DNA of 12,270 bases from an uncultured Phenylobacterium sp. (GCA_945952175.1 CAMFHW010000070.1:1-12270), one strand, 5' to 3'. Positions 1-6,801 are shown, counted from the first letter of the stretch. Notes: generated by a model not told the origin, from the letters alone. Numbers and translations are program-made.

Positions 1-703
1 GCTGGGGGTCAGCCACACCATCGGCCAGACCTGGACCAAGACGGCGGCCAACACCTGGACGCTGGACCTCGCCAACCCGACGCTGACCTCCGACGCCTCG
101 GTGACCAGCGGGACCATCAGCCCCTCGACCGTGACGGTGACCTTCGATTCCAGCGGCGTGCTGGCCTCGACCAACCCGGCGCCGGTGGCCCTGACCGTGA
201 CCGGCCTGACCACCGGCGCGGCGGACAGCAACATCACCCTGAACCTCGGCACGGTCGGCAAGACCGACGGGATCACCCAGTTCTCGTCCTCGTCGAGCAC
301 GGCCGAGATCGGCAATCCGAGCTTCACCGAGGACGGCGCGCTCTACGGCCAGCTGAAATCGGTGACCATCGACGCCGACGGACTGGTCACCGCCTCGTTC
401 GACAACGGGGTGAAGCTGCCGGTCTACAAGATCCCGCTGGCGACCTTCCCGAACCCGAACGGGCTGACGGCGATCACCGGCACGGTGTTCACCCAGAACC
501 AGGCGGCCGGCAACGTGGCCCTGCGCATGCCGGGCGACAGCGACGCAGGCTCTCTCCAGGCCTCGGCGCTGGAAGGCTCCACCACCGACATCGCCGGCGA
601 GTTCAACCGGATGATCGTGGCCCAGCAGGCCTATTCGGCGGCCTCGCAGGTGATCACCACGGTGAAGAGCATGTTCGACACCTTGACCACGGCGATGCGC
701 TGA
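1..703 (+). CDS. flgE: Flagellar hook protein FlgE, 3' part
   Basis: Partial gene: the reading frame is open from the left edge (base 1 is the last base of a codon) and ends at TGA 701-703, giving 233 visible residues. FlgE polymerises outside the cell into the curved hook that joins the rod to the filament. The visible part carries the variable outer domain, rich in Thr, Ser, Asp and Gly, then the conserved region with VTIDADGLVTASFDNGVKLP and the LATFPNPNGL stretch, and finally the D0 helix (LEGSTTDIAGEFNRMIVAQQ, then an AYSAASQVITT-like stretch ending FDTLTTAMR). This is the FlgE/FlgG-type carboxy terminus; the length and FNRMIVAQQ favour FlgE. No cysteine is visible, as usual for exported axial proteins. 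The stop overlaps the next ATG by one base (TGATG), so translation is probably coupled. The start and any promoter lie outside the window. Confidence 0.9.
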   Translation, partial: LGVSHTIGQTWTKTAANTWTLDLANPTLTSDASVTSGTISPSTVTVTFDSSGVLASTNPAPVALTVTGLTTGAADSNITLNLGTVGKTDGITQFSSSSSTAEIGNPSFTEDGALYGQLKSVTIDADGLVTASFDNGVKLPVYKIPLATFPNPNGLTAITGTVFTQNQAAGNVALRMPGDSDAGSLQASALEGSTTDIAGEFNRMIVAQQAYSAASQVITTVKSMFDTLTTAMR

Positions 704-1023
704 TGGCGTCGGACAGGGACCTGGGGGCCATCGAGGACCTGCGCCTGCGGGCCGAGCGGTCCCGGCAGAGCGGCTACGCCCTGCCGGTGGTCGCCAGCCC
801 CGACGAGGCCAAGGCGCTGGCCTGGGCGATCGCGCGCCAGCTGGCGGCCCTCAGCGGCCGCGAGCGGCTGGTCGCCCTGGCCGAGATCGACCACGCCTAC
901 GCCGCGCTGGAAGGCCGGCTCGGGCGGCTGTCGGGGGAGCTGGAGGAGAACGGCCGCCGGCTGCGCGCGGCCAATGACGGCGGGGCGGCCTGCGACGCCT
1001 ATACCCGCGGCCGGGGCCGCTAG
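703..1023 (+). CDS. Small helical protein between flgE and flgK, possible FlgN-type chaperone
   Basis: 106 residues, starting at the ATG that overlaps the flgE stop by one base and ending 5 bases before flgK. I do not recognise a named family by sequence. It is rich in Ala, Leu, Arg and Glu and looks almost wholly alpha-helical, with one Pro-containing break (ALPVVASPDEA, about 26-36) and a long charged helix at about 53-90 (RERLVALAEIDHAYAALEGR and onward) with coiled-coil-like spacing. It has no signal peptide or membrane segment, so it should be cytoplasmic. FlgN, the export chaperone for FlgK and FlgL, is a small helical protein often encoded next to them, and the place immediately upstream of flgK-flgL fits such a role. 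That assignment rests on position and composition only. Usual FlgN proteins are somewhat longer (about 140 residues). A basic, Gly-rich tail (TRGRGR) closes the protein. Confidence 0.75.
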   Translation: MASDRDLGAIEDLRLRAERSRQSGYALPVVASPDEAKALAWAIARQLAALSGRERLVALAEIDHAYAALEGRLGRLSGELEENGRRLRAANDGGAACDAYTRGRGR

Positions 1024-1028
1024 CGCCC

Positions 1029-2756
1029 ATGTCGCTGACCGGCATCCTCAACATCGCCTCGGCCGGGATCAGCAATTCCGACTACCAGATCGCCCTGGCC
1101 AACGCGAACATCGCCAACGCCAGCGACACCAGCTACTCGCGCAAGACCGCGAGCTTCACCAGCATCACCGAGACCCGCGCCCTGTCGGACGCCACGGTGA
1201 CGCGGGTGGCGGACGCCTATCTGACCAAGGCGGCGGCGAGCGCGAACGCGGCCTCGAGCCACGATGCGGCGATCTCCGACGCCCTGCAATCCTACGACGC
1301 GGCGCTCGGCACGGTTGGGGGGAGCAACGACGTCTCCAGCCTGCTGACCAGCCTGGAGACCTCGATCACCAGCCTGAAGTCGGCCGGGGCGACCGCGGCG
1401 GCCAAGGCCGACGTGGTCTCGCACGCCAGCAGCCTGGCGACCTCGATCCGCAGCCTGTCGAGCACCATCCAGGGCCTGCGCAACCAGGCCAACAGCGACA
1501 TCGCCACCACCGTGAGCGACATCAACACCACCCTCGACAAGGTGGCCTCGCTGAACGACCAGATCGCCTCGACCACCGCGGCCGGCGGCGACGCCACGAC
1601 GCTGCAGGACCAGCGCGACGCGGCCCTGCAGAGCCTGGCCGGGGCGATGAACGTCTCGTACTTCACCACGCCGGACAACCGGGTGCAGGTCTATGCCCCG
1701 GGCGGGCAGCTGCTGGTCGGGGCGGGCGCGAACCACCTGGCCTATTCCGCCTCCACCGCGCTCGGACCCGACACCACCTATCCCGGCGGGATCGCCGGCG
1801 TCACGCTGGGCGGCAAGGACATCACCACCAGCCTGACGGGCGGCAAGATCGGGGGGCTGATCGAGATCCGCGACAAGACCCTGGTGGGCGAGCAGGCCAA
1901 GCTCGACCAATTGGCCTCGACCCTGATCTCGACGGCCAATGCGGCGACCAACAGCGGGACCGCCTATCCGCCGCCCTCGAGCCTGACCAGCGCCGGGACG
2001 GTTTCGGCCAGCGACGCCTTCTCGGCGGCCGGAACGCTGCGGGTGGCGGTGGCCTCGTCGGACGGCAAGGTGACGGCGACCCAGGACATCGACCTGTCGA
2101 CCATGACCAGCGTCTCGGACCTGGTCACCGCGCTGAACGGCGTCGCCGGCCTGTCGGCCTCGATCTCGTCGGCCGGCAAGCTGGTGGTCTCGGCCACCGC
2201 GAGTGGAACCGGGGTGGCGCTCGCCGACATCGGCGCCCAGGTCTCGCCGTCGGGCCAGGGCGTCTCGGCCTATTTCGGGTTCAACGACCTGTTCTCCGGC
2301 TCCAACGCGACCGACGTCGCGGTCTCCTCGCGTTTGCAGGCCGACGCCTCGGGCCTGCCGACCTCGGCCCTCCCCACCACCGGGAGCCTGGCCGTTGGCG
2401 CTGTCGCCCTCGCCTCGGGCGACAGCGCCGTGGCCGACCGCCTGGCCACGGCGTTCTCGACGCCGACGGCCTTCGCGGCGGCCGGCGATTTCGGGGCGCA
2501 GTCGGTGAGCCTGGAGACCTATGCCTCGACCTTCGTGGCCGGCGCCTCCAGCCTGGTCTCCAACGCCTCGGACAAGGCCGACGCCTCGCAGGCCGCCCAT
2601 ACCGCGGCGACCACGCGCCTGCAGAACCTGACCAGCGTCAACACCGACGAGGAGCTGGCCTCGCTGACCACCTATCAGCAGCAGTACCAGGCGAACGCCC
2701 AGATGATCTCGATCGTCCGGACCCTGTTCGACACCCTGATCCAGATGATGAACTGA
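1029..2756 (+). CDS. flgK: Flagellar hook-associated protein 1 FlgK
   Basis: 575 residues, near the usual FlgK length. FlgK forms the first ring of the hook-filament junction and is exported by the flagellar type III system. The N-terminal D0 region (residues about 3-42: LTGILNIASAGISNSDYQIA, then NIANASDTSYSRKTASF) is the FlgK form of the axial-protein signature, with the NIANA..YSRK motif. The C-terminal helix (about 531-575: SVNTDEELASLTTYQQQYQA, then a QMISIVRTLFDTLIQMMN end) pairs with it to make the inner shell. The middle is Ala, Ser and Thr rich and variable; I see no cysteine. The ATG at 1029 follows the previous stop by 5 bases and has no clear Shine-Dalgarno, which suggests coupled translation. 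Stop is TGA 2754-2756. The gene lies between the FlgN-like ORF and flgL, the usual order. Confidence 0.95.
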   Translation: MSLTGILNIASAGISNSDYQIALANANIANASDTSYSRKTASFTSITETRALSDATVTRVADAYLTKAAASANAASSHDAAISDALQSYDAALGTVGGSNDVSSLLTSLETSITSLKSAGATAAAKADVVSHASSLATSIRSLSSTIQGLRNQANSDIATTVSDINTTLDKVASLNDQIASTTAAGGDATTLQDQRDAALQSLAGAMNVSYFTTPDNRVQVYAPGGQLLVGAGANHLAYSASTALGPDTTYPGGIAGVTLGGKDITTSLTGGKIGGLIEIRDKTLVGEQAKLDQLASTLISTANAATNSGTAYPPPSSLTSAGTVSASDAFSAAGTLRVAVASSDGKVTATQDIDLSTMTSVSDLVTALNGVAGLSASISSAGKLVVSATASGTGVALADIGAQVSPSGQGVSAYFGFNDLFSGSNATDVAVSSRLQADASGLPTSALPTTGSLAVGAVALASGDSAVADRLATAFSTPTAFAAAGDFGAQSVSLETYASTFVAGASSLVSNASDKADASQAAHTAATTRLQNLTSVNTDEELASLTTYQQQYQANAQMISIVRTLFDTLIQMMN

Positions 2757-2772
2757 GGGACGAGGGCGCGAG

Positions 2773-3675
2773 ATGATCAGCCGCATCGGCACCTTCGCCA
2801 ATTCCAACGCCCTGGTGGCCGCGACCCTGCGCGCCCAGGGCAAGCTCGCCGACCAGCAGGCCCAGCAGGCGTCCGGCAAGAAGTCGACGACCTTCGGCGG
2901 CCTGGGCGGCGACGCCTCCAAGCTCCTGAACCTGGCGGGCCAGAGCGCACGGCTGACCGCCGACAACGCCGCCGCCACCAGCGCCTCGACCCTCACCCAG
3001 TCGGCCTATTCGGCGGTGGGCGACATTCTGGACCTGGCCACGACGATCCGCAGCCAGCTGGCCTCGGCGGTGAGCGGGACCAACGGCTCGGGCGCGATTA
3101 CGGCGGACACGGCGAAGAACTGGCTGAGCACCCTGCAGAGCGAACTCAACACCCAGGTGGGCGGGGTCTATGTGTTCGGCGGCCAGGGCGCGGACCACGC
3201 GCCGGTCGACTTCACCGCCGCCGCCTATGCGCCGACGGCGTCGGACCCGCCGGACACCGGCTACTACCAGGGCGCGGGGACGCAGCGCACCTTCACGACA
3301 TCCCAGGGCGAGGTGATGGGGGTGGGGTTGCTGGCCAGCGATCCCGGCTTCGCGCGCCTGGCCAATACGCTGTCGATGATCGCTGCGGCGCCGGGCGACG
3401 CGGCGACCCTGCAGTCGGCCTACGGCGCACTGGGGACGGCGGTGACGCAGCTCGGCGCGCACCAGGCGGCGATCTCCAGCCAGGCGGCGGCGCTGGACAC
3501 CCTGATCAGCAACAACACCGACCGGATCACCACGCTCGACAACCTGGCGACCGACATCGACGGGGCGGACCTCGCGACCGCGACGGTGAAGGTGACCCAG
3601 TACCAGTCGCAGCTCGAGGCGCTCTATTCGGCGATCTCCAAGCTGAGCTCGGACAGTCTGCTGAAGTATTTGTAG
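2773..3675 (+). CDS. flgL: Flagellar hook-associated protein 3 FlgL (flagellin-like)
   Basis: 300 residues. FlgL is the second junction ring between FlgK and the filament and has a flagellin-like fold. The N-terminus (MISRIGTFANSNALVAATLR) and the following helix (LADQQAQQASGKKSTTFGGL) match the FlgL/flagellin N-domain, where the family usually reads QxQxxSGKR. A conserved YVFGGQGADHAPVDF stretch at about residues 133-147 is the typical 'F.G....PF' region of FlgL. The C-terminus (VTQYQSQLEALYSAISKLSS followed by DSLLKYL) is the standard FlgL ending. A purine-rich stretch (gagg at 2762-2765) sits 7 bases before ATG 2773, giving a good ribosome site. The gene starts 16 bases after flgK and ends at TAG 3673-3675, after which the operon meets a palindromic element. 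In Caulobacterales such proteins are sometimes named only 'flagellin-like'. Confidence 0.92.
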   Translation: MISRIGTFANSNALVAATLRAQGKLADQQAQQASGKKSTTFGGLGGDASKLLNLAGQSARLTADNAAATSASTLTQSAYSAVGDILDLATTIRSQLASAVSGTNGSGAITADTAKNWLSTLQSELNTQVGGVYVFGGQGADHAPVDFTAAAYAPTASDPPDTGYYQGAGTQRTFTTSQGEVMGVGLLASDPGFARLANTLSMIAAAPGDAATLQSAYGALGTAVTQLGAHQAAISSQAAALDTLISNNTDRITTLDNLATDIDGADLATATVKVTQYQSQLEALYSAISKLSSDSLLKYL

Positions 3676-3700
3676 GGCGCTCAGGGTAGACGAGAACCGC

Positions 3701-3841
3701 TTCCCCTCTCCCCTTGCGGGAGAAGGTGGCCTGCGAAGGCAGGCCGGATGAGGGGGCTGCCGCCTATCCGGAAAGACCTGCGCGGCCCCTCACCCGACCC
3801 CGCCGCGCGGGGCCACCCTCTCCCGCGAGGGGAGAGGGGAA
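3701..3841. repeat. Long imperfect palindrome between convergent genes
   Basis: Bases 3701-3731 and 3811-3841 are inverted copies of each other, 29 of 31 positions pairing. Further in, 3746-3756 pairs with 3786-3796 with one mismatch. Each half also contains its own small hairpin: GCCTGC-gaag-GCAGGC at 3729-3744 and CCCCGC-cgc-GCGGGG at 3798-3812. The CCCCTCTCCC...GGAGAGGGG type is a dispersed intergenic repeat that I recall from many proteobacterial genomes. It starts 25 bases after the flgL stop and ends 16 bases before the stop of the minus-strand gene, so as RNA it could act as a terminator or 3'-end stabiliser for both converging transcripts. No T-tract is seen, so a classical Rho-independent terminator is not shown. 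No coding gene occupies 3676-3857. Confidence 0.8.
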
Positions 3842-3857
3842 GGTGGCACCCCGGAGC

Positions 3858-4199
3858 TCAGTGCGCGGTGGCGGTGGGGCGGGTGGGGAGTTCGACCTGC
3901 TGGCCGGTGATGAGGGCGGCGGCGGCGCGCAGCATGGCCGGGTCGATGGCGCCTTCCGAGCAGCCGACCATGCTGGTGGCGAGGTCCGGTTGCTCGGCGC
4001 AGGTGATCAAGCCGTGGGAGACCTGCTGCAGGGCCTGGCCAAGGTCATGGCCGTCGACCGCGGCGATCAGGCCCACGACGATCGAGAGCGTGGTGGTGGC
4101 CCGCTCGGCCATGCGCCGGGTGTCGCGCAGCTCCTGCATCAGCAGCTGGGCGTTCAGTTCCATCACGCGGGCGGCGGCGTCGGGGGCGAGATCGGTCAT
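3858..4199 (-). CDS. Small helical protein of unknown function (paralogue 1)
   Basis: 113 residues from ATG 4199, chosen because AAGAGG lies 8 bases upstream; an upstream in-frame start at 4226 lacks such a site. I do not recognise the family. The protein looks all-helical: an amphipathic N-terminal helix (about 8-34, with ELRDTRRMAERA), a mildly hydrophobic stretch at 37-48 (TLSIVVGLIAAV, too short to be a sure membrane span), then a C-terminal module with DLGQALQQVSHGLITCAEQP (52-71), a Gly/Ser loop, IDPAMLRAAAALITG (85-99) and a polar tail. The C-terminal module is shared with the gene just upstream on the same strand (CAE.P.LA...[IV]DP..LR.AA.L), so the two look like diverged tandem duplicates. 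The gap between them is 56 bases. Being downstream of flagellar genes but convergent with them says little about function. Cytoplasmic location is expected. Confidence 0.75.
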   Translation of the reverse strand: MTDLAPDAAARVMELNAQLLMQELRDTRRMAERATTTLSIVVGLIAAVDGHDLGQALQQVSHGLITCAEQPDLATSMVGCSEGAIDPAMLRAAAALITGQQVELPTRPTATAH

Positions 4200-4255
4200 G
4201 GTCGCATCCTCTTGAGTAGCGAGCATGGAACGGACGACATGGTAAATTGGGGCGG

Positions 4256-4516
4256 TCAGCCGGCGGCCTCGGCCGTGAGCAGGCTGGCGGCCTTGCGCAG
4301 CAGGTCCGGATCGACGCTGTCGCCGTCCTCCGGCTCCAGTCCGGCAAGCTGTGGGATCTCCGCGCAGAGGCGCAGCTGGCGCGACAGGCGGCGCAGCGCG
4401 CCGGTCAGCTCGGCGTCCTCGCGCAGCAGCTTCACGAGCAGGAGGAGCTCCGCGCCACCCTCGGCCCTGTCGTCCGGATCGCCCTTGCGCCGGTCTGCGC
4501 CCTGCCGCCGTTCCAT
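4256..4516 (-). CDS. Small helical protein of unknown function (paralogue 2)
   Basis: 86 residues, ATG 4516, with a modest AAGG about 9 bases upstream. Not recognised. The first 20 residues are highly charged (MERRQGADRRKGDPDDRAEG) and probably disordered. A leucine-rich helix follows (ELLLLVKLLREDAELTGALR, 23-42), then RLSRQLRLCAEIPQLAGL (43-60), an acidic loop, and VDPDLLRKAASLLTAEAAG (68-86). The last half aligns with paralogue 1: L..AL..[VL]S..L..CAE.P.LA, a 10- to 11-residue acidic or Gly loop, then [IV]DP..LR.AA.L.T. One Cys is shared (C51 here, C67 in paralogue 1). It is first in a two-gene minus-strand unit. 86 bases separate it from the upstream amidohydrolase, where no convincing promoter is visible, so it may be read through from that gene or have its own start. 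Confidence 0.72.
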   Translation of the reverse strand: MERRQGADRRKGDPDDRAEGGAELLLLVKLLREDAELTGALRRLSRQLRLCAEIPQLAGLEPEDGDSVDPDLLRKAASLLTAEAAG

Positions 4517-4602
4517 CGCGTTCGCCTTTTCGTGTCGGACAGGCGTTGAACGATGGCGGCGCGCGATTGGGGCGCGGGAAAACGCCCTTCGCGGCTACGG
4601 AG

Positions 4603-5784
4603 TCAGGCTGCCACGAGGCCCGGCAGGTCGTGCAGGGCGGGGTCGAGCCCCTTGCCCATCAGGTCGATGAAGTTGTCGCGGTAGAAGCGGCGGCGCGCCG
4701 TCTCGCCGACGCCTCCCAGCGCGTCGTTGAAGCGCTTCAGCGGATTGCGGCCACCCTCGACGTGCGGGAAGTCGGAGGAGAAGAGGCAGACCTCCTCGCC
4801 GGTGTTTTCGATGATCCAGGCGGTGTCCTCGTGCGGATAGGGGGTCACGCGGAACTGGCGGCGGATGATCTCGCTGGGCCTGGCCGAGAGCTTCTGGAGA
4901 CGCTCCTCCTTGCCGAAGGCGGCGGCGCCCGAGTCCATGAACCGCATCAGGCTGGGCAGCCAGGAGGCGCCGAGCTCGATGGCCCCGAACTTCAGGTTGG
5001 GGAAGCGGTCGAACACGCCGTCGATCACCAGGGCCGACAGGGTCTGCCAGATGGAGATCGGGATGGTCATGAAGGTGAGGCTGGTGAAGTTCTCGGCCCC
5101 GCCGTGGAAGTCGAGCACCTGCGGGCCGCCGTTCTCGACATAGGCGCGGTGCATCTTCTCCTCGCCGCCGACGTGGAACAGGATCGGCAGGCCGGCCTCC
5201 TGGACCAGCGCCCAGAGCGGGTCGAGGTCCTTGTGGCTGGGCGAATGGTGGGGCGGATGGCGCGAGGGCACGATCAGTCCCTTGGCGCCCATCTCGATGG
5301 CCTCGCGGGCGATCTGCGGGGCGCGGGCCATGTCGACCAGGGGCACGTAGCCGGTGGCCAGCAGGCGTCGGTCGACCGAACAGAACTGCGTCATCATGCG
5401 GTTGTGGGCGCGGGCGGCCTCGACGGCGAGATCGATCTCGCCCATCTCCTCGAGCCCATAATTGCCAAGGGCGGCGGTGGTGAAGACCAGCTGGCTGGCG
5501 AAGCCCAGCAGGTCCAGCGTGCGCGGCCGGTCGTCGGCCCTGAAGGCGCCGTGGGCCTGGTAGTTCTTGCGCAGCAGGAGATTGGCCTCGTGGCCGGCGC
5601 GGAACTCGTCGTCCTCGGCGAGCGCCCGGGCCTTGGGCACCCAGTCGGGTTCGGCGATCTTCCGGGCGGCCTTGTCCTTGAAGGCCTCACGGAAGGCCGG
5701 GTCGACGAACCGGACGATCTCGGCCGGCAGCTCCATCACGTGGGAGTCGGCGTCGTGGATCGTCTGCCCTTCCACATAGGCCAT
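4603..5784 (-). CDS. Amidohydrolase-2 family metal-dependent hydrolase or decarboxylase
   Basis: 393 residues from ATG 5784, selected for the GGGAGAG ribosome site just upstream; the open frame runs further up to 5907 but without support. The TIM-barrel amidohydrolase-2 family (PF04909, including ACMSD and gamma-resorcylate decarboxylase) carries out metal-assisted hydrolysis or decarboxylation. Visible motifs are the strand-1 metal site D11-A-D13-S-H15 (HDADSHVMELP), the barrel His H204 in GLPILFHVGGEE, and the catalytic Asp D338 in SSDFPHVEGGRNPLKRF, followed by H341. An Asp or Glu in place of the first His of HxH is common in this branch. The substrate cannot be told; many relatives are annotated only as amidohydrolase, and several act on aromatic acids. 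No signal peptide. It follows the SnoaL-like gene by 71 bases and may have its own promoter in that gap. Codon use resembles the neighbours. Confidence 0.88.
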   Translation of the reverse strand: MAYVEGQTIHDADSHVMELPAEIVRFVDPAFREAFKDKAARKIAEPDWVPKARALAEDDEFRAGHEANLLLRKNYQAHGAFRADDRPRTLDLLGFASQLVFTTAALGNYGLEEMGEIDLAVEAARAHNRMMTQFCSVDRRLLATGYVPLVDMARAPQIAREAIEMGAKGLIVPSRHPPHHSPSHKDLDPLWALVQEAGLPILFHVGGEEKMHRAYVENGGPQVLDFHGGAENFTSLTFMTIPISIWQTLSALVIDGVFDRFPNLKFGAIELGASWLPSLMRFMDSGAAAFGKEERLQKLSARPSEIIRRQFRVTPYPHEDTAWIIENTGEEVCLFSSDFPHVEGGRNPLKRFNDALGGVGETARRRFYRDNFIDLMGKGLDPALHDLPGLVAA

Positions 5785-5819
5785 GGCGTACTCTCCCTTC
5801 GATTTTCTCGTTGGGCGCA

Positions 5820-5847
5820 GTTCGGACCCAAGACGCCCGATCGTCAA
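5820..5847 (-). promoter_or_regulatory. Candidate housekeeping promoter for the amidohydrolase gene
   Basis: On the minus strand TTGACGA (5841-5847) matches the Caulobacter sigma-73 -35 consensus TTGACGS at six of seven positions. Thirteen bases further is GTCCGAAC (5820-5827), a weak match to the -10 consensus GCTANAWC, with only the AAC end good. It would give a leader of about 30 bases. The -35 half is convincing and the -10 half is not. Confidence 0.25.
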
Positions 5848-5855
5848 GCGTGGGT

Positions 5856-6251
5856 TCAGGCCAGGAAACGGTCCACGAGCGCCTGGTCCTGATCGTAGAC
5901 CCAGCACTCGAAGAGCCGGTCGTCGGCGATGGTGTAGACGAGGGTGCGCTCGATCTCCGCGGTGGCGCCGTCGCGATGAAACGCCTCGCGCACGACGATG
6001 GCGCTGCGCGCCGCGCCGGCCATCACGTCGATCACCTCGAGGAGCTGGCGCGCGGTCTTCTGCGACACCGCCGCCAGCGCCTGCAGCGCGGCGGCCTTGC
6101 CGCGATGGACGCCGGAGAGCGGATTGGTCCCGGCATAGTGCAGCGTGAACTGATCGTGATAGCAGCCGACGAGGGCCGCGCGGTCGCCGGCCTTCCAGGC
6201 CTCGGCATAGCGGGTCATCACGGCGGCGTTGCGGGCGAGGTCCTGGCTCAT
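5856..6251 (-). CDS. SnoaL/NTF2-like protein (nuclear transport factor 2 fold)
   Basis: 131 residues from ATG 6251, preceded by AGGAT with good spacing; starting at 6302 instead would put the start codon inside a perfect hairpin. The pattern is that of the SnoaL-like / NTF2-like superfamily, a cone-shaped alpha+beta fold used by small ketosteroid-isomerase-like enzymes and by stress or ligand-binding proteins. Visible parts are an N-terminal helix with NAAVMTRYAEAWKAGDRAAL, the family-typical turn then CYHDQFTLHYAGTNPLSGVH, RGKAAALQALAAV, and beta strands EIERTLVYTIADDRLFECWV, then YDQDQALVDRFL at the end. The closing 'W.YDQDQALVDRF' is typical of SnoaL-like proteins with an aromatic-acidic end. 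Substrate and reaction are not known. It sits between the peroxiredoxin gene (67 bases) and the amidohydrolase gene (71 bases), all on the same strand, so shared regulation is possible. Cytoplasmic. Confidence 0.82.
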   Translation of the reverse strand: MSQDLARNAAVMTRYAEAWKAGDRAALVGCYHDQFTLHYAGTNPLSGVHRGKAAALQALAAVSQKTARQLLEVIDVMAGAARSAIVVREAFHRDGATAEIERTLVYTIADDRLFECWVYDQDQALVDRFLA

Positions 6252-6280
6252 GGGCCGATCCTGCGCCGCCGGGGGACGGT

Positions 6281-6307
6281 GCGCCATGACCTCGCAGGTC
6301 ATGGCGC
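6281..6307 (-). terminator. Perfect 12-bp stem hairpin after the peroxiredoxin gene
   Basis: GCGCCATGACCT (6281-6292), a 3-base loop, and AGGTCATGGCGC (6296-6307) pair at all 12 positions. On the minus strand it begins 11 bases after the TAG stop of the peroxiredoxin gene and ends 29 bases before the SnoaL start. There is no T-run after it, so it is better seen as an attenuating or mRNA-end-stabilising hairpin than a proven Rho-independent terminator. It could equally be a binding site for a dimeric regulator. Confidence 0.5.
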
Positions 6308-6318
6308 GATGCCCGGAC

Positions 6319-6801
6319 CTAGAGCTGGGCCAGCATGTAGTCGGCGGCCGAGACCTTGAATTCGCCGGGCGCCTCGACGTTGAGCTCCTTCACCACGCCG
6401 TCCTCGACGATCATGGAATAGCGCTGCGAGCGCAGGCCCAGGCCGAACTTGGAGGCGTCCATCTCCAGGCCCGTGGCCTTGGTGAAGTCGCCCGCCGGGT
6501 CGGCCAGCATCAGGATCGTACCCATCACGCCCTGGTTCTCGCCCCAGGCCTTCATGACGAAGGCGTCGTTGACCGACAGGCAGACGATGTCGTCGACGCC
6601 CTTGGCCTTCAGGTCGCCGGCGTGCTCCTTGAAGCCGGGGACGTGCTTGGCCGAGCAGGTCGGGGTGAAGGCGCCCGGGACGGCGAAGAAGGCGACCTTC
6701 TTGCCGCCGAACACCTCGTCGGTGGTCATGGGGCGCGGGCCTTCGGCCGTGCCGGCGATGAAGGTGGCGGCGGGCAGCTTGTCTCCGACCTTGAGGGTCA
6801 T
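6319..6801 (-). CDS. Atypical 2-Cys peroxiredoxin, PrxII/Prx5 type
   Basis: 160 residues, ATG 6801 with GGAG 8 bases upstream. It reduces hydrogen peroxide and alkyl hydroperoxides in the cytoplasm, using glutaredoxin or thioredoxin as reductant in this family. The active site is P42-x3-T46-x2-C49 in VPGAFTPTCS. A second Cys, C74 in DIVCLSVND, lies 25 residues later, the same separation as in plant-type PrxII, where an internal disulfide can form. The catalytic Arg lies in GLRSQRYSMIVEDG (R124 and R127 candidates), another PrxII/Prx5 signature, as is the WGENQGV region. Length matches the family (about 160). There is no C-terminal glutaredoxin domain, unlike some bacterial fusions. It is divergent from yqgE, with 120 bases between start codons, and is first in the peroxiredoxin-SnoaL-amidohydrolase set. 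A candidate promoter with a palindrome in its spacer lies upstream. Confidence 0.93.
   Translation of the reverse strand: MTLKVGDKLPAATFIAGTAEGPRPMTTDEVFGGKKVAFFAVPGAFTPTCSAKHVPGFKEHAGDLKAKGVDDIVCLSVNDAFVMKAWGENQGVMGTILMLADPAGDFTKATGLEMDASKFGLGLRSQRYSMIVEDGVVKELNVEAPGEFKVSAADYMLAQL

Noticed and set aside
974..2776. 600-residue open frame on the plus strand overlapping flgK
   Set aside because: Arg, Gly, Asp and His-rich composition without known motifs; it is the shifted-frame shadow of flgK in high-GC DNA.
1020..2996. 658-residue open frame on the minus strand opposite flgK and flgL
   Set aside because: Low-complexity Arg/Gly/Val translation, antisense to two certain genes.
3701..3841. CRISPR-like or transposon-end interpretation of the repeats
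   Set aside because: There are only two inverted arms, no direct repeat array with spacers, and no transposase between or beside them.
3841..3860. TGGCAC sequence resembling the -24 box of a sigma-54 flagellar promoter
   Set aside because: No GC/TTGC at the right distance for a -12 box, and no plus-strand gene follows.
4571..4590. GGG-aaaacg-CCC as a terminator for the amidohydrolase
   Set aside because: A three-base stem is too weak and there is no T-tract.
4351..5892. 513-residue plus-strand open frame opposite the amidohydrolase
   Set aside because: It is antisense to a gene with clear catalytic motifs and has no recognisable domain of its own.
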